Source: an uncultured Paracoccaceae bacterium
Lineage (GTDB): Bacteria > Pseudomonadota > Alphaproteobacteria > Rhodobacterales > Rhodobacteraceae
Reading direction: 5' to 3'
DNA: 64,000 nt
Assembly: GCA_947489445.1 (NCBI GenBank)
Contig: CANLDN010000003.1
Span: forward strand, 248,001-312,000
A program made the translations under genes and the position numbers. Under the pieces are notes generated by a model. That model searched no databases. It was not told the DNA's origin and saw nothing but the letters and a program-made list of their open reading frames with translations. Shown here one piece after another: positions 9,834 through 19,838 of the stretch (the first letter of the stretch is position 1; each line of letters begins with the position of its first letter).

Positions 9834-10883
9834 ATGGCCGAAATCCAATTGCGCAATCTGTCAAAGCGATGGGGGTCGTTTGTGGGGGTTGAGGATTTCA
9901 ACCTGACAATTGCGGATCAGGAATTTCTGGTGCTCTTGGGTCCATCGGGATGCGGCAAGACGACAACCATGCGGATGATTGCAGGGCTAGAGGATGCAAG
10001 CGCCGGTGACATCCTGATTGATGGGGCGCGGGTCAATGATCTCGATCCCAAGGACCGCGACGTGTCCATGGTGTTTCAGTCCTATGCCTTGTACCCGAAC
10101 ATGAACGTCTACGAGAACATTCGCTTTCCGCTCAAGGTGCGCAAAATCCCTGAGGCCGAGCATGATGAACGGGTGATGCGGGCCTCTGCGATGGTCGAAC
10201 TGGATGATTTCCTGCATCGCAAACCTGCAGAACTGTCGGGTGGGCAGCGTCAGCGCGTGGCCCTTGCGCGCGCCATCGTGCGCGAACCGAATGTGTTTTT
10301 GATGGACGAACCGCTGTCCAATCTTGACGCCAAGCTGCGGGTATCGACCCGCGCCCAGATCAAGAACCTCAGCCATGAATTAAAGGTCACGACGATTTAT
10401 GTGACCCATGATCAGATCGAGGCAATGACCCTTGCTGACCGTGTTGTCGTCATGAAAGGCGGCGTGGTGCAGCAAGTTGGCAGCCCGACCGATATCTATG
10501 ACAAACCGGCCAATGCATTCGTGGCAAGTTTCATCGGGTCGCCTGCGATGAATTTGGTCAACGGCACCGTGACAAGTGGCATGTTCGTGGGTGGTATCCT
10601 GAAAGTGCCCGGGCTTGTCGCCAGGGATGCGCCGGTGCAACTGGGCTTCCGGGCCGAAGACGCATCAATCGTGGACACGGGTGGCGAACTGCACGGCCCG
10701 GTCTATTCGATGGAGCTTTTGGGCGACGCGACGATGATCACCGTGCGCGTGGCAGGTGAACTTGTCTCGGTGAAAGCCGGCAAAGACTACCGGGCGGATA
10801 TTGGCGACATGGTGCGTATCGCCGTACCCGCCGAGATTTGTCATTTGTTTGACGCTCAGACCGGTGCGCGAATTGGGGACTAG
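9834..10883 (+). CDS. ABC transporter ATP-binding protein, UgpC/MalK type
   Basis: GPSGCGKTTTMRMIAGLE, LSGGQRQRVALARAIVREPNVFLMDEPLSNLDAKLR; C-terminal OB-type regulatory domain. Confidence 0.95.
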   Translation: MAEIQLRNLSKRWGSFVGVEDFNLTIADQEFLVLLGPSGCGKTTTMRMIAGLEDASAGDILIDGARVNDLDPKDRDVSMVFQSYALYPNMNVYENIRFPLKVRKIPEAEHDERVMRASAMVELDDFLHRKPAELSGGQRQRVALARAIVREPNVFLMDEPLSNLDAKLRVSTRAQIKNLSHELKVTTIYVTHDQIEAMTLADRVVVMKGGVVQQVGSPTDIYDKPANAFVASFIGSPAMNLVNGTVTSGMFVGGILKVPGLVARDAPVQLGFRAEDASIVDTGGELHGPVYSMELLGDATMITVRVAGELVSVKAGKDYRADIGDMVRIAVPAEICHLFDAQTGARIGD

Positions 10884-10965
10884 TCCCACAACACTCCCTC
10901 GCAAAGAGGGGCAACCAAAGATGCGGCCTTGCAAGACGCATCTGAACGAAAACAGGGAGAGACTC

Positions 10966-12201
10966 ATGTTTCTAAAGAAAGTTGCGCTCGTCGGAGCGGC
11001 ATCACTTTGGGGAAGTACCGCGATGGCCGATTGCGGTATCGCGGCTGGCAATATCAGCATCTTGTCCAACGATTTTCCGGCTATCCAAGCGGTCACGACA
11101 GCAGCTGCGGCATGTGCGGCGGGTGACGTCACAGTTGAAACGAACCTGACCAAAGATCACAAGGACATCATGGTCGCGGCACTGACTGCAAACCCGGCCC
11201 AGTATTCATCGGTTATCGTGTCCAACTCGACGCTCGTCACACTGATGAATGACGGGCTTGTACGGCCATTGGATGATCTGGTTGCGGCACATGGGTCAGC
11301 GCTGAACAAGAACCAGTTGATCACTGCAAACGGCCAGGTCATGGCCGTGGCCTTCATGGCCAATGCGCAGCATTTGTTCTCGCGCACTGATATATTGCAA
11401 GAGGCAGGCGTCGAAACCATCCCCGCTACTTATGAGGACGTGATCGCTGCGGCTGAAAAAATTCGGGCTGCGGGTATTATGGAATATCCGGTCGCCCTGA
11501 ACACCAAGGCCGGTTGGAACCTCGCCGAAGAATTCATCAATATGTATATGGGTACGGGCGCTGATTTCTTCAAAGAAGGCACAGCCGAGGTGGCGATCAA
11601 CAACGAACAGGGCATTGCGACGCTGAACATGATCAAGTCGCTCGTCGACTACTCTAACCCCGATTACCTGACATATGATTCCAACGCGACACAGGCGGAA
11701 TGGGAAGCAGGCAATCTGGCATTGGCGGTCATGTGGGGGTCGCGGGGCGGTGCCATTCTGGATGATGAAGGATCGACCGAAACGGTGACATCCAACACCG
11801 TCCTGACCGGTGCGCCAACTTGGGGTGATGGGGCGCGTCCCGCTTCGACGCTCTGGTGGGATGGGATTTCCATTTCAACCAACGTGTCTGACGAAGACGC
11901 CGAAGCCACATTCATCGCCCTGATGAAAGGGATCACGCCCGAGGTGGTGCAGGCCAACAATGATGCAGCCGTCTGGCTCGTCGCGGGATACGAGCCAAGC
12001 GCTGCCTCTGCGGGTGTGGCTGCAACGGCATCAGGCGGCGCGGCACCCTACCCGATGCTGCCGTTCATGGGGGCATTGCACACAGCACTTGGGGCCGAAA
12101 TCTCTGACTTCCTGCAAGGATCGGAAAGCGCAGAACAGGCGCTGGCCGATGTCGAGGCCGCGTATACCGCTGCGGCCAAGGAACAAGGCTTCTTGCAGTA
12201 A
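10966..12201 (+). CDS. ABC transporter extracellular solute-binding protein (family 1)
   Basis: Signal peptide MFLKKVALVGAASLWGSTAMA; SBP_bac_1-like; located between ATPase and permeases. Confidence 0.85.
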   Translation: MFLKKVALVGAASLWGSTAMADCGIAAGNISILSNDFPAIQAVTTAAAACAAGDVTVETNLTKDHKDIMVAALTANPAQYSSVIVSNSTLVTLMNDGLVRPLDDLVAAHGSALNKNQLITANGQVMAVAFMANAQHLFSRTDILQEAGVETIPATYEDVIAAAEKIRAAGIMEYPVALNTKAGWNLAEEFINMYMGTGADFFKEGTAEVAINNEQGIATLNMIKSLVDYSNPDYLTYDSNATQAEWEAGNLALAVMWGSRGGAILDDEGSTETVTSNTVLTGAPTWGDGARPASTLWWDGISISTNVSDEDAEATFIALMKGITPEVVQANNDAAVWLVAGYEPSAASAGVAATASGGAAPYPMLPFMGALHTALGAEISDFLQGSESAEQALADVEAAYTAAAKEQGFLQ

Positions 12202-12211
12202 ATGACGATGT

Positions 12212-12241
12212 GAAAGGGGGTTCGCGCCCCCTTTCTTTTCC
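12212..12241 (+). terminator. Hairpin after solute-binding protein gene (partial terminator/processing hairpin)
   Basis: GAAAGGGGG-TTCGCG-CCCCCTTTC followed by TTTTC. Confidence 0.65.
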
Positions 12242-12265
12242 CTTCTTTCAGCTTGGGCTTGATTG

Positions 12266-13297
12266 ATGAAAAACCGCACTTTCTTTTGGTTTATCCTTCC
12301 GTCGCTGATCACGATGCTGCTCTTCATCGCCCTGCCGATTGTGTCGGTCTTTGTGCAATCGCTGCATATCGAACACGAGGCGGTCCTGACAGAGGTGGAA
12401 AACTGTGGCCCGTTCGGATGCACACAAGAGCTGCAGATCAATGTGGAAGAAACCCAGAAGCTGAAAGATGAACGCCCATTGGGGCAATTCAACGGCTTTG
12501 GGACCTATACCAACAGAAACCATCTGGCCTTTGCTGAAATCAGCCAGGCATGGCAATCGCGCGAAGGGATCGGCGATTTCTTTTCGCAGGCGCTGAACCT
12601 GCCATTTTACCGGGCTCTGGCGTTCACGCTGGCATACACATTTGTGGTCACACCGCTGGTGCTGATCCTGGGGTTCCTGATCGCGCTGGGCGTCAACAGC
12701 CTACCCAAACGGATCAAGGGACCGACGATCTTTATCTCGCTCTTGCCGATGATTGTGACGCCTTTGATCGGCTCGCTCATCCTGTTCTGGATGATCGATG
12801 CCCAAGGTGTGTTGGGGGCCACACTGCAAAACCTGTTTGATGATCCGTCACTCTCGCTCAAGGCGTCGCCGACGCTGACATGGATCATGTTGATGGTGTA
12901 CGGGGTGTGGCATTCAGCGCCCTTCGCATTCATCGTGTTTTACGCCGGTTTGCAGACGGTCCCTGCCGACACGATGGAGGCCGCGATGATCGACGGGGCC
13001 TCGCGCTGGGAACGGACGCGATATGTTGTTTTGCCGCATCTGATGCCGCTGACGGTCTTTATCACGCTGATCCAGCTGATGGATAATTTCCGGGTGTTTG
13101 AACCCATTGTTGGTTTTTCGGCACAGGCCAGCGCCACTTCGCTGTCATGGATCATCTTCAACGATCTTGCAGGCAGTGAGGGGCAGTTTTTCGGCTCTGC
13201 CGGGGCCACATCGGTTCTGACGATCCTTGGGGTTGGTATCTTGCTGATCCCGGTGCTCATCCGCACATGGCGCGATTTTAACCGGAAGGTGGTTTGA
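12266..13297 (+). CDS. ABC transporter permease (MalF-like, CUT1)
   Basis: EAA-like motif EAAMIDGASRWERTRYVVLPHLMP; multiple TM segments. Confidence 0.93.
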   Translation: MKNRTFFWFILPSLITMLLFIALPIVSVFVQSLHIEHEAVLTEVENCGPFGCTQELQINVEETQKLKDERPLGQFNGFGTYTNRNHLAFAEISQAWQSREGIGDFFSQALNLPFYRALAFTLAYTFVVTPLVLILGFLIALGVNSLPKRIKGPTIFISLLPMIVTPLIGSLILFWMIDAQGVLGATLQNLFDDPSLSLKASPTLTWIMLMVYGVWHSAPFAFIVFYAGLQTVPADTMEAAMIDGASRWERTRYVVLPHLMPLTVFITLIQLMDNFRVFEPIVGFSAQASATSLSWIIFNDLAGSEGQFFGSAGATSVLTILGVGILLIPVLIRTWRDFNRKVV

Positions 13298-14178
13298 TGT
13301 CTGCAATTGCACACCGCCGGTCGCCCGCGCTGAATGTTATCATCTGGGGTTTTGTCCTGCTCTGGATCGTTGCGGCAGGTTTCCCGTTTCTTTGGACGCT
13401 TTGGGGGTCATTCAAAGTCCAAAGCGATTTCTTTTCCAAAGCGGACTGGACCAACGCGCTTTATGGCGTGCGTACCCAGATCGAAACCGGAGGCAGCTTT
13501 ACCGGCAAAGGATATTTCGGGGCCTGGGTCACCAATGAATTCTGGGTCGCCGCGCTGAATACCGGGATTGTCGTGGTCAGTGTCGTGGTGATCTCGCTGA
13601 CGCTGGGCACACTTGGGGGGTATGCACTGGCGCGGTCGGGCAAGAAGTATGCATTCTATCTGTTGATGCTGGCGCTTGTGTTTCGGGCGATGCCCCATAT
13701 CACACTGGTCTCTGGCTATCTGTTGCCGTTTTTTGAATGGAACCTGTGGGGCCATCTGCCGACGGCAATCATCGTGATGGTTGCGATCAATCAGCCTTTC
13801 ACCTTGTGGATGCTGCACAGCTTTTTCCTCAATATCCCCAAGGATTTGGATGAAAGCGCAATGGTTGATGGGTGTACAAGGTTTCAGGCATTCCGCCATG
13901 TGATTGTACCGGTGATGTGGCCCGGCGTGATCACCACAGGGCTGTTTTCGTTCCTGCTGGCTTATAATGATTTCACCGTGACCGCGACACTGCTCAGCCA
14001 GGCCAATCAGACGATGGTGCCCAAAATCGCCAGCTTCCTTGGGACAACACAGACCGAAGGCAACGTGATGTTTGCGGTCGCCGCTGTCGTCTCTGCCACC
14101 GCCCCGCTGTTTGTGTTGGTTCTGTTTTTCCAACGCCAGATCGTCAGTGGCCTGACAGCAGGAGCCGTCAAAGGATGA
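13297..14178 (+). CDS. ABC transporter permease (MalG-like, CUT1)
   Basis: DESAMVDGCTRFQAFRHVIVPVMWPG; overlaps upstream permease stop. Confidence 0.93.
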   Translation: MSAIAHRRSPALNVIIWGFVLLWIVAAGFPFLWTLWGSFKVQSDFFSKADWTNALYGVRTQIETGGSFTGKGYFGAWVTNEFWVAALNTGIVVVSVVVISLTLGTLGGYALARSGKKYAFYLLMLALVFRAMPHITLVSGYLLPFFEWNLWGHLPTAIIVMVAINQPFTLWMLHSFFLNIPKDLDESAMVDGCTRFQAFRHVIVPVMWPGVITTGLFSFLLAYNDFTVTATLLSQANQTMVPKIASFLGTTQTEGNVMFAVAAVVSATAPLFVLVLFFQRQIVSGLTAGAVKG

Positions 14179-14222
14179 GCGGCGCGCGCCCCCAACAAGC
14201 GGTCCTGTCACGTGATACCGAC

Positions 14223-14720
14223 ATGTCGAAAACTGCCGAAACCCGCGCCGTCATCGAAGGGATGGTCGATGGGCTGAACGATCACCGCATCGCCGATATC
14301 GGCGAATTTTTCAGCAGTGGCTTTCGCTGGATGGGCAATACCGGTTGCGGCACCAAGGAGGGTTTGAAAGCATTTCAGGACAATTGGCAAAAGCCATTTC
14401 AGGCAGCGTTTACCGATAAGGTTTGCGTGGATGAGGCACGGCTTTACATGGGTGAATGGGCCGCTGCCTTTGGCCGCCAAGAGGCGGTGCATTCGGGCAG
14501 TTTCATGGGTGTGGAACCCACCGGCAAACGGGTCAAGATCCGGTATATGGATTTTTGGAAAGTGGAGGGCGGCAAGATCACCGATAATTGGGTGATGGTC
14601 GATTTTCCCCATGTGCTTGCGCAATTGGGCGTGGATGTTTTCAACGGGCACGGCTGGGAAGCCTATGACCGTGGCGAAAAGACACCGCCGTCACCACCAT
14701 CGCAATCAAGGAAAGACTGA
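14223..14720 (+). CDS. SnoaL-like ester cyclase, single domain
   Basis: [51 protein letters not shown]...[41 protein letters not shown]. Confidence 0.8.
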   Translation: MSKTAETRAVIEGMVDGLNDHRIADIGEFFSSGFRWMGNTGCGTKEGLKAFQDNWQKPFQAAFTDKVCVDEARLYMGEWAAAFGRQEAVHSGSFMGVEPTGKRVKIRYMDFWKVEGGKITDNWVMVDFPHVLAQLGVDVFNGHGWEAYDRGEKTPPSPPSQSRKD

Positions 14721-16048
14721 TGGCAATAGAGTACCTCAAACGTGGCAAACCAGATGCCGAGCGTGCAGAAGATGACGCGCAGACCAAAGCCGTGGTCGAG
14801 GCGACGCTGAAGGACATCGAGGATCGGGGTGATACGGCTTTGCGCGATCTGTCGGCCAAGTTCGACAATTACACGCCCGCGTCGTTCAGGCTGTCCGAAC
14901 GGGAAATCGCAGACCTGATCGCATCCCTGACAGATCGCGAATTGGCCGATATCCAGTTTGCCCAGGATCAGGTGCGCAATTTCGCGCAGGCCCAACGCGA
15001 CAGCATGTTAGACATTGAGGTCGAACCAATGCCCGGCGTGATCTTGGGTCACAAGAATATCCCGGTGCAATCGGTCGGCTGTTACGTGCCGGGGGGGAAA
15101 TTCCCCATGGTCGCCTCTGCCCATATGTCTGTGGCCACGGCTGCGGTTGCGGGCGTGCCGCGCATTGTGGCCTGCACGCCGCCTTTCAAAGGCAAACCAA
15201 ATGCGGCCGTGATCGCGGCGATGCATCTTGGCGGGGCGCATGAAATCTATGTTCTGGGCGGCATTCAAGCGGTCGGGGCAATGGCGATCGGAACCGAAAC
15301 GATCAACCCGGTGCATATGCTTGTGGGGCCCGGTAACGACTATGTAGCAGAGGCAAAGCGCCAGCTTTTCGGACGTGTGGGTATCGATCTGTTCGCCGGT
15401 CCGACAGAAACGATGGTTATCGCGGATGAAACGGTTGACGGGGAAATCTGCGCGACCGATCTGCTGGGGCAGGCCGAACACGGCTATAACAGCCCGGCAG
15501 TCCTGCTGACGAACTCTCGCAAACTGGCCGATGACACCCTTCACGAAATTGACCGCATCCTGAAAATTCTGCCCACCGCCGATACGGCCTCCGTCAGTTG
15601 GCAGGACTATGGTGAGGTCATCGTCTGTGACACTTACGGCGAAATGCTGGCCATGGCCGATGATATCGCATCAGAACACGTGCAGGTCATGACCGACCGC
15701 GATGACTGGTTTCTTGACAATATGACCTGCTATGGGGCGCTGTTCCTTGGCGCGCGCACCAATGTGTCCAATGGGGACAAGGTGATCGGCACCAACCACA
15801 CGCTGCCAACCAAAAAAGCGGGGCGCTATACCGGCGGGCTTTGGGTTGGCAAGTTTCTGAAAACACATTCCTACCAAAAGATCACAACCGACGAGGCCGC
15901 AACCCTGATCGGCGAATACGGCAGTCGATTGTGCATGCTCGAAGGGTTCGTCGGACATGCAGAACAATGCAATCTGCGTGTGCGCCGATATGGCGGGGTG
16001 AATATACCCTACGGCACTGGTGCGCCGTACCGGGATGCCGCCGAATAA
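14720..16048 (+). CDS. Histidinol-dehydrogenase family protein (HpsN-like)
   Basis: 442 aa; [87 protein letters not shown]. Confidence 0.88.
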   Translation: MAIEYLKRGKPDAERAEDDAQTKAVVEATLKDIEDRGDTALRDLSAKFDNYTPASFRLSEREIADLIASLTDRELADIQFAQDQVRNFAQAQRDSMLDIEVEPMPGVILGHKNIPVQSVGCYVPGGKFPMVASAHMSVATAAVAGVPRIVACTPPFKGKPNAAVIAAMHLGGAHEIYVLGGIQAVGAMAIGTETINPVHMLVGPGNDYVAEAKRQLFGRVGIDLFAGPTETMVIADETVDGEICATDLLGQAEHGYNSPAVLLTNSRKLADDTLHEIDRILKILPTADTASVSWQDYGEVIVCDTYGEMLAMADDIASEHVQVMTDRDDWFLDNMTCYGALFLGARTNVSNGDKVIGTNHTLPTKKAGRYTGGLWVGKFLKTHSYQKITTDEAATLIGEYGSRLCMLEGFVGHAEQCNLRVRRYGGVNIPYGTGAPYRDAAE

Positions 16049-17095
16049 ATGCCAAGCGTCCCGGACATCAAATCTGTGGTGCAGCCGCTCTTATCCGCGT
16101 TGCTAGAAATGGACGAGGGTGCCGTGCGCGATGCAATGGGCAGCACCATGGGGCCCGATTGCACGGTGCATATGTGCCATCCTTTCGGCGACTTGATGGC
16201 ATGCGATCTGTTCGATACCTGTTTTGCGCCGCTGCGGGCCGCGATGCCAGATGTTGAACGGCGCGACACGATCCGGGTGCAGGGGACAACACCACAAGGG
16301 GCGCATTGGGTCGGGTGCTGCGGGTCCTATGTCGGCACGTTCGCCGCATCATTCCTTGATATCCCGCCCACCGGGCATCTGGCGCATATGCGGTTCCACG
16401 AATTTTTCCGCGTGCAGGACGGCAAGATCACCGAAGTACAGGCGATCTGGGATATCCCCGAACTGATGATGCAGGCCGACGCCTGGCCCATGGCCCGCAG
16501 CCTCGGGCGCGAATGGCACGTACCGGGGCCGATTACGCAAGACGGGTTGACCGACAGACCCGATGATCCGGCGCAGGCGGATCAAAGCCTGACCCATGTG
16601 CTGGATATGTTGACGGCTTTGTCGCGCCATCCGGTCGAACCCGCCCATGCGATGGAGCTGTCGCGTTTCTGGCACCCCAAAATGTCATGGTACGGACCGG
16701 CGGGGATCGGGACGGCACGCGGTATATCGGGGTTTCGCAACTGGCACCAAATCCCTTTTCTGAACGCTATGCCTGACCGGGGGCAGTTTCCGGACGAAAC
16801 CGACCCGCATTTCTTTGCGGAAGGGAATTATGTGGCTGTCACCGGCTGGCCCGATATGGTGCAGACGGTGACTGGCGACGGGTGGCTCGGTATCGCGCCG
16901 ACAGGGCAAAAGATATCGCTACGGTCACTGGATTTCTGGCGGATCGAGGCGGGACAAATCCGCGAAAACTGGGTGCTGGTGGATCTGCTGCATGTCTACG
17001 ATCAACTGGGCGTGGATGTCTTTGGGCGTCTGCGCGAATTCAACAAGGCGCGCAATATGTCGCCGCTTGGCTTTCCTGTCGGAGGCGGCGCATGA
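16049..17095 (+). CDS. SnoaL/NTF2-like protein, tandem domains
   Basis: 348 aa; two repeated modules TGHLAHMRFHEFFRVQDGKITEVQAIWDIPELMMQ and TGQKISLRSLDFWRIEAGQIRENWVLVDLLHVYDQLGVDVF. Confidence 0.75.
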   Translation: MPSVPDIKSVVQPLLSALLEMDEGAVRDAMGSTMGPDCTVHMCHPFGDLMACDLFDTCFAPLRAAMPDVERRDTIRVQGTTPQGAHWVGCCGSYVGTFAASFLDIPPTGHLAHMRFHEFFRVQDGKITEVQAIWDIPELMMQADAWPMARSLGREWHVPGPITQDGLTDRPDDPAQADQSLTHVLDMLTALSRHPVEPAHAMELSRFWHPKMSWYGPAGIGTARGISGFRNWHQIPFLNAMPDRGQFPDETDPHFFAEGNYVAVTGWPDMVQTVTGDGWLGIAPTGQKISLRSLDFWRIEAGQIRENWVLVDLLHVYDQLGVDVFGRLREFNKARNMSPLGFPVGGGA

Positions 17096-17850
17096 CATTG
17101 CCTGCCACACCTTCATTTTCACTTGGTGGCAAACGGGCCTTGGTGACGGGCGCCTCTTCGGGTATTGGGCAGGCCTGTGCTGTCGCACTGGCCGAGGCGG
17201 GGGCGCATGTCGTCTGTGCCGCGCGTGGTGCTGCGCGGCTGAACGACACAGTATCACTGATGCAAGACAAGGGCTGGACGGCGGACGCGCTGGTCTTGGA
17301 TCAGGCCGACCTTGATGCCTTGCAAACGGCAATGGATCAGCCTTTCGATGTGATCATCAATTCCGCCGGGTTGGCACGGCACAAACCCGCGTTGGACACC
17401 AGCACCGATGATTTTGACGCAGTGATGAACTTGAACCTACGGTCTGCCTATTTCCTGTCGGTCTATGCGGCCAAGGCCATGAAAACGGCAGGCATCAGAG
17501 GGTCGATCATCCATATCTCATCGCAGATGGGGCATGTGGGGGGCATCGACCGGACGGTTTACAGCGCCTCGAAACATGCACTGGAAGGGATGATCAAAAG
17601 CATGGCGATTGAATGGGGGCCGCTTGGCATCCGGATCAATGCGATCTGCCCGACCTTCATTCGGACGCCCTTGACGGCTGCGACACTCGACAACCCCGAA
17701 CGGGCGACATGGATCAAGGACAAGATCAAATTGGGCCGCGTGGGCGAGGTTGAGGATATCATGGGGGCCGCCGTCTATCTGGCGTCTGATGCATCGGCGC
17801 TGGTGACGGGCACCCATTTGATCGTGGACGGGGGTTGGACGGCGGGCTGA
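17092..17850 (+). CDS. SDR family oxidoreductase
   Basis: GKRALVTGASSGIGQACAVALAEAGAHVVCAAR, NSAG, YSASKHALEGMIKSMAIEWGPLGIRINAICPTFIRTPLT. Confidence 0.93.
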   Translation: MTLPATPSFSLGGKRALVTGASSGIGQACAVALAEAGAHVVCAARGAARLNDTVSLMQDKGWTADALVLDQADLDALQTAMDQPFDVIINSAGLARHKPALDTSTDDFDAVMNLNLRSAYFLSVYAAKAMKTAGIRGSIIHISSQMGHVGGIDRTVYSASKHALEGMIKSMAIEWGPLGIRINAICPTFIRTPLTAATLDNPERATWIKDKIKLGRVGEVEDIMGAAVYLASDASALVTGTHLIVDGGWTAG

Positions 17851-18869
17851 TGGGCGAACGGATCACATCGCTTCAGGTGGCCCAACGGGCAGGTGTCAGC
17901 CAGTCTGCGGTCAGCCGGGTGTTCACGCCGGGGGCATCGGTCAGCCCAAAAACCGCGCTCAAGGTGCGCAAAGCCGCGACAGAGCTGGGGTATCGCCCCA
18001 ACGTGCTGGCGCGCTCACTCATCACCGGAAAAAGCCGGATCATTGGCCTGATCGTGGCCTATCTGGACAACTACTTTTATCCGCTCGCGCTTGAAAAACT
18101 GTCAAACGCATTGCAGGAACAGGGGTATCACGTCCTTGTCTTCATGGCCTCCAACGACAGTCAATCCACTGATCAGGTGATTGATGAACTACTGGATTAT
18201 CAGGTCGACGGGATCATCACGGCCAGTGTCGGCATCTCCAACGATCTGACCGCGCGTTGCGAGGCAGCGGGCGTTCCGGTCGTGCTGTTCAACAGATCGC
18301 AGGACAGCACGGATCATTCAGCGGTTACATCCAACAATTACGCAGGCGGCAAATCGGTCGCGGCATTCTTTGCCGCTGCTGGTCACAAACGCATCGCCTA
18401 TATCGGCGGTTGGGAAGGGGCCTCTACGCAGCGGGAACGCGAGGCGGGGTTCCGGGCTGGGCTGGCCGAAGCCGGTGCAAAACTGGCGGCGCATGCGCTT
18501 GGGCAATTCACCATCGACGGTGCCAAATCGGCGGCGCGCAAGATGTTCGGGCGCACCGACCATCCTGATGCGGTCTTTGTTGCCACCGATCACATGGCCT
18601 TTGCCGTGATGGATGTGTTGCGCAGTGAAATGGGGCTGCGTATTCCCGATGATGTCAGCGTGGTGGGCTATGATGATGTGCCGCCTGCGGCATGGGCGGC
18701 CTACGACCTGACAACCGTGCGCCAGCGCGCAAACGTGATGGTTCAGGAAACCGTCACCTTGATGATCGACAAAATCGGCAATCCTGCATCCGCGCCAAGG
18801 CATATCAAAGTGGAAAGCCCTCTGATCGTGCGCAGCTCTGCCAAAATACCAAAAGGATGGACGCCATGA
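17850..18869 (+). CDS. LacI family transcriptional regulator
   Basis: ITSLQVAQRAGVSQSAVSRVFTPGASVSPKTALKVRKAATELGYRPNVLARSL; periplasmic-binding-like C-terminal domain. Confidence 0.95.
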   Translation: MGERITSLQVAQRAGVSQSAVSRVFTPGASVSPKTALKVRKAATELGYRPNVLARSLITGKSRIIGLIVAYLDNYFYPLALEKLSNALQEQGYHVLVFMASNDSQSTDQVIDELLDYQVDGIITASVGISNDLTARCEAAGVPVVLFNRSQDSTDHSAVTSNNYAGGKSVAAFFAAAGHKRIAYIGGWEGASTQREREAGFRAGLAEAGAKLAAHALGQFTIDGAKSAARKMFGRTDHPDAVFVATDHMAFAVMDVLRSEMGLRIPDDVSVVGYDDVPPAAWAAYDLTTVRQRANVMVQETVTLMIDKIGNPASAPRHIKVESPLIVRSSAKIPKGWTP

Positions 18870-19834
18870 AGGGTTTCTCAGACCGGTTCACCGATTTTCC
18901 GGACTATATCATCGGGATCACCAAAGAGATTTGGGAAGACCGGGGCCTTGCGACGCTGCATCACTATTATGCGGATGATATCGTCGTGCGTTCGCCCGGA
19001 TCGGTGGTTGTGGGCAATGAAACCGTCATTGGGGCCACCATGGCGACGCTGGCTGAATTTCCGGACCGGCGCTTGCTTGGCGAAGATGTGATTTGGTCAG
19101 GCACACCAGAGGAGGGGATGCTGTCGTCTCATCGAATATTATCCACCGCGACGCATCTGGGTGACGGGGTCTATGGCAAGGCCACGGGCAAGGCACTGAA
19201 ATACCGCATCATCGCCGATTGCCATGCGATCAATAACCAGATCAACGATGAATGGCTGATCCGGGATCAAGGTGCGATTGTGCGCCAAATGGGTTGGGAC
19301 CCCAAGCAATACGCCATCGACCTGATCAGCCGCGAAGGTGGGGCTGCGAATTGCGTGCGCCCGTTTCACCCCGCAATCGACAAGCCGGGCCCCTATATGG
19401 GGCAGGGCAATGACAACGCTTGGGGGGCCAAATACGCGGACATTTTGCAGCGGATCATGGGGGCTGATCTTGGTGTCATTCCGGCGGAATATGACCGGGC
19501 CGTCACCGGATACTATCCAGGTGGGCAAGAACTGCATTCAACCGACGGGGTCGATGGGTTCTGGGTTGGGCTGCGCGCGGCGTTCCCTTCGGCCACATTC
19601 AGCATTGATCACCAGATCGGACGCGAGGATGCGATGATGCCACCGCGCGCCGCCATCCGCTGGGGTCTGACGGGCAAGCATGACGGCTGGGGCGTTTTTG
19701 GTGAACCGACAGGGGCGGATGTGCATGTGATGGGTATCAGCCATGTTGAATTCGGCCCATGGGGCATCCGGCGGGAATACACATTGTTTGATGAAACAGC
19801 GGTCTGGAAACAGATCGCCATGAAAACGGGATAG
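18866..19834 (+). CDS. SnoaL/NTF2-like protein, tandem domains
   Basis: MKGFSDRFTDFPDYIIGITKEIWEDRGLATLHHYYADDIVVRSPGSVVVGNETVIGATMATLAEFPDRRL; ATGA overlap with lacI-type gene. Confidence 0.7.
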   Translation: MKGFSDRFTDFPDYIIGITKEIWEDRGLATLHHYYADDIVVRSPGSVVVGNETVIGATMATLAEFPDRRLLGEDVIWSGTPEEGMLSSHRILSTATHLGDGVYGKATGKALKYRIIADCHAINNQINDEWLIRDQGAIVRQMGWDPKQYAIDLISREGGAANCVRPFHPAIDKPGPYMGQGNDNAWGAKYADILQRIMGADLGVIPAEYDRAVTGYYPGGQELHSTDGVDGFWVGLRAAFPSATFSIDHQIGREDAMMPPRAAIRWGLTGKHDGWGVFGEPTGADVHVMGISHVEFGPWGIRREYTLFDETAVWKQIAMKTG

Positions 19835-19838
19835 GCAC

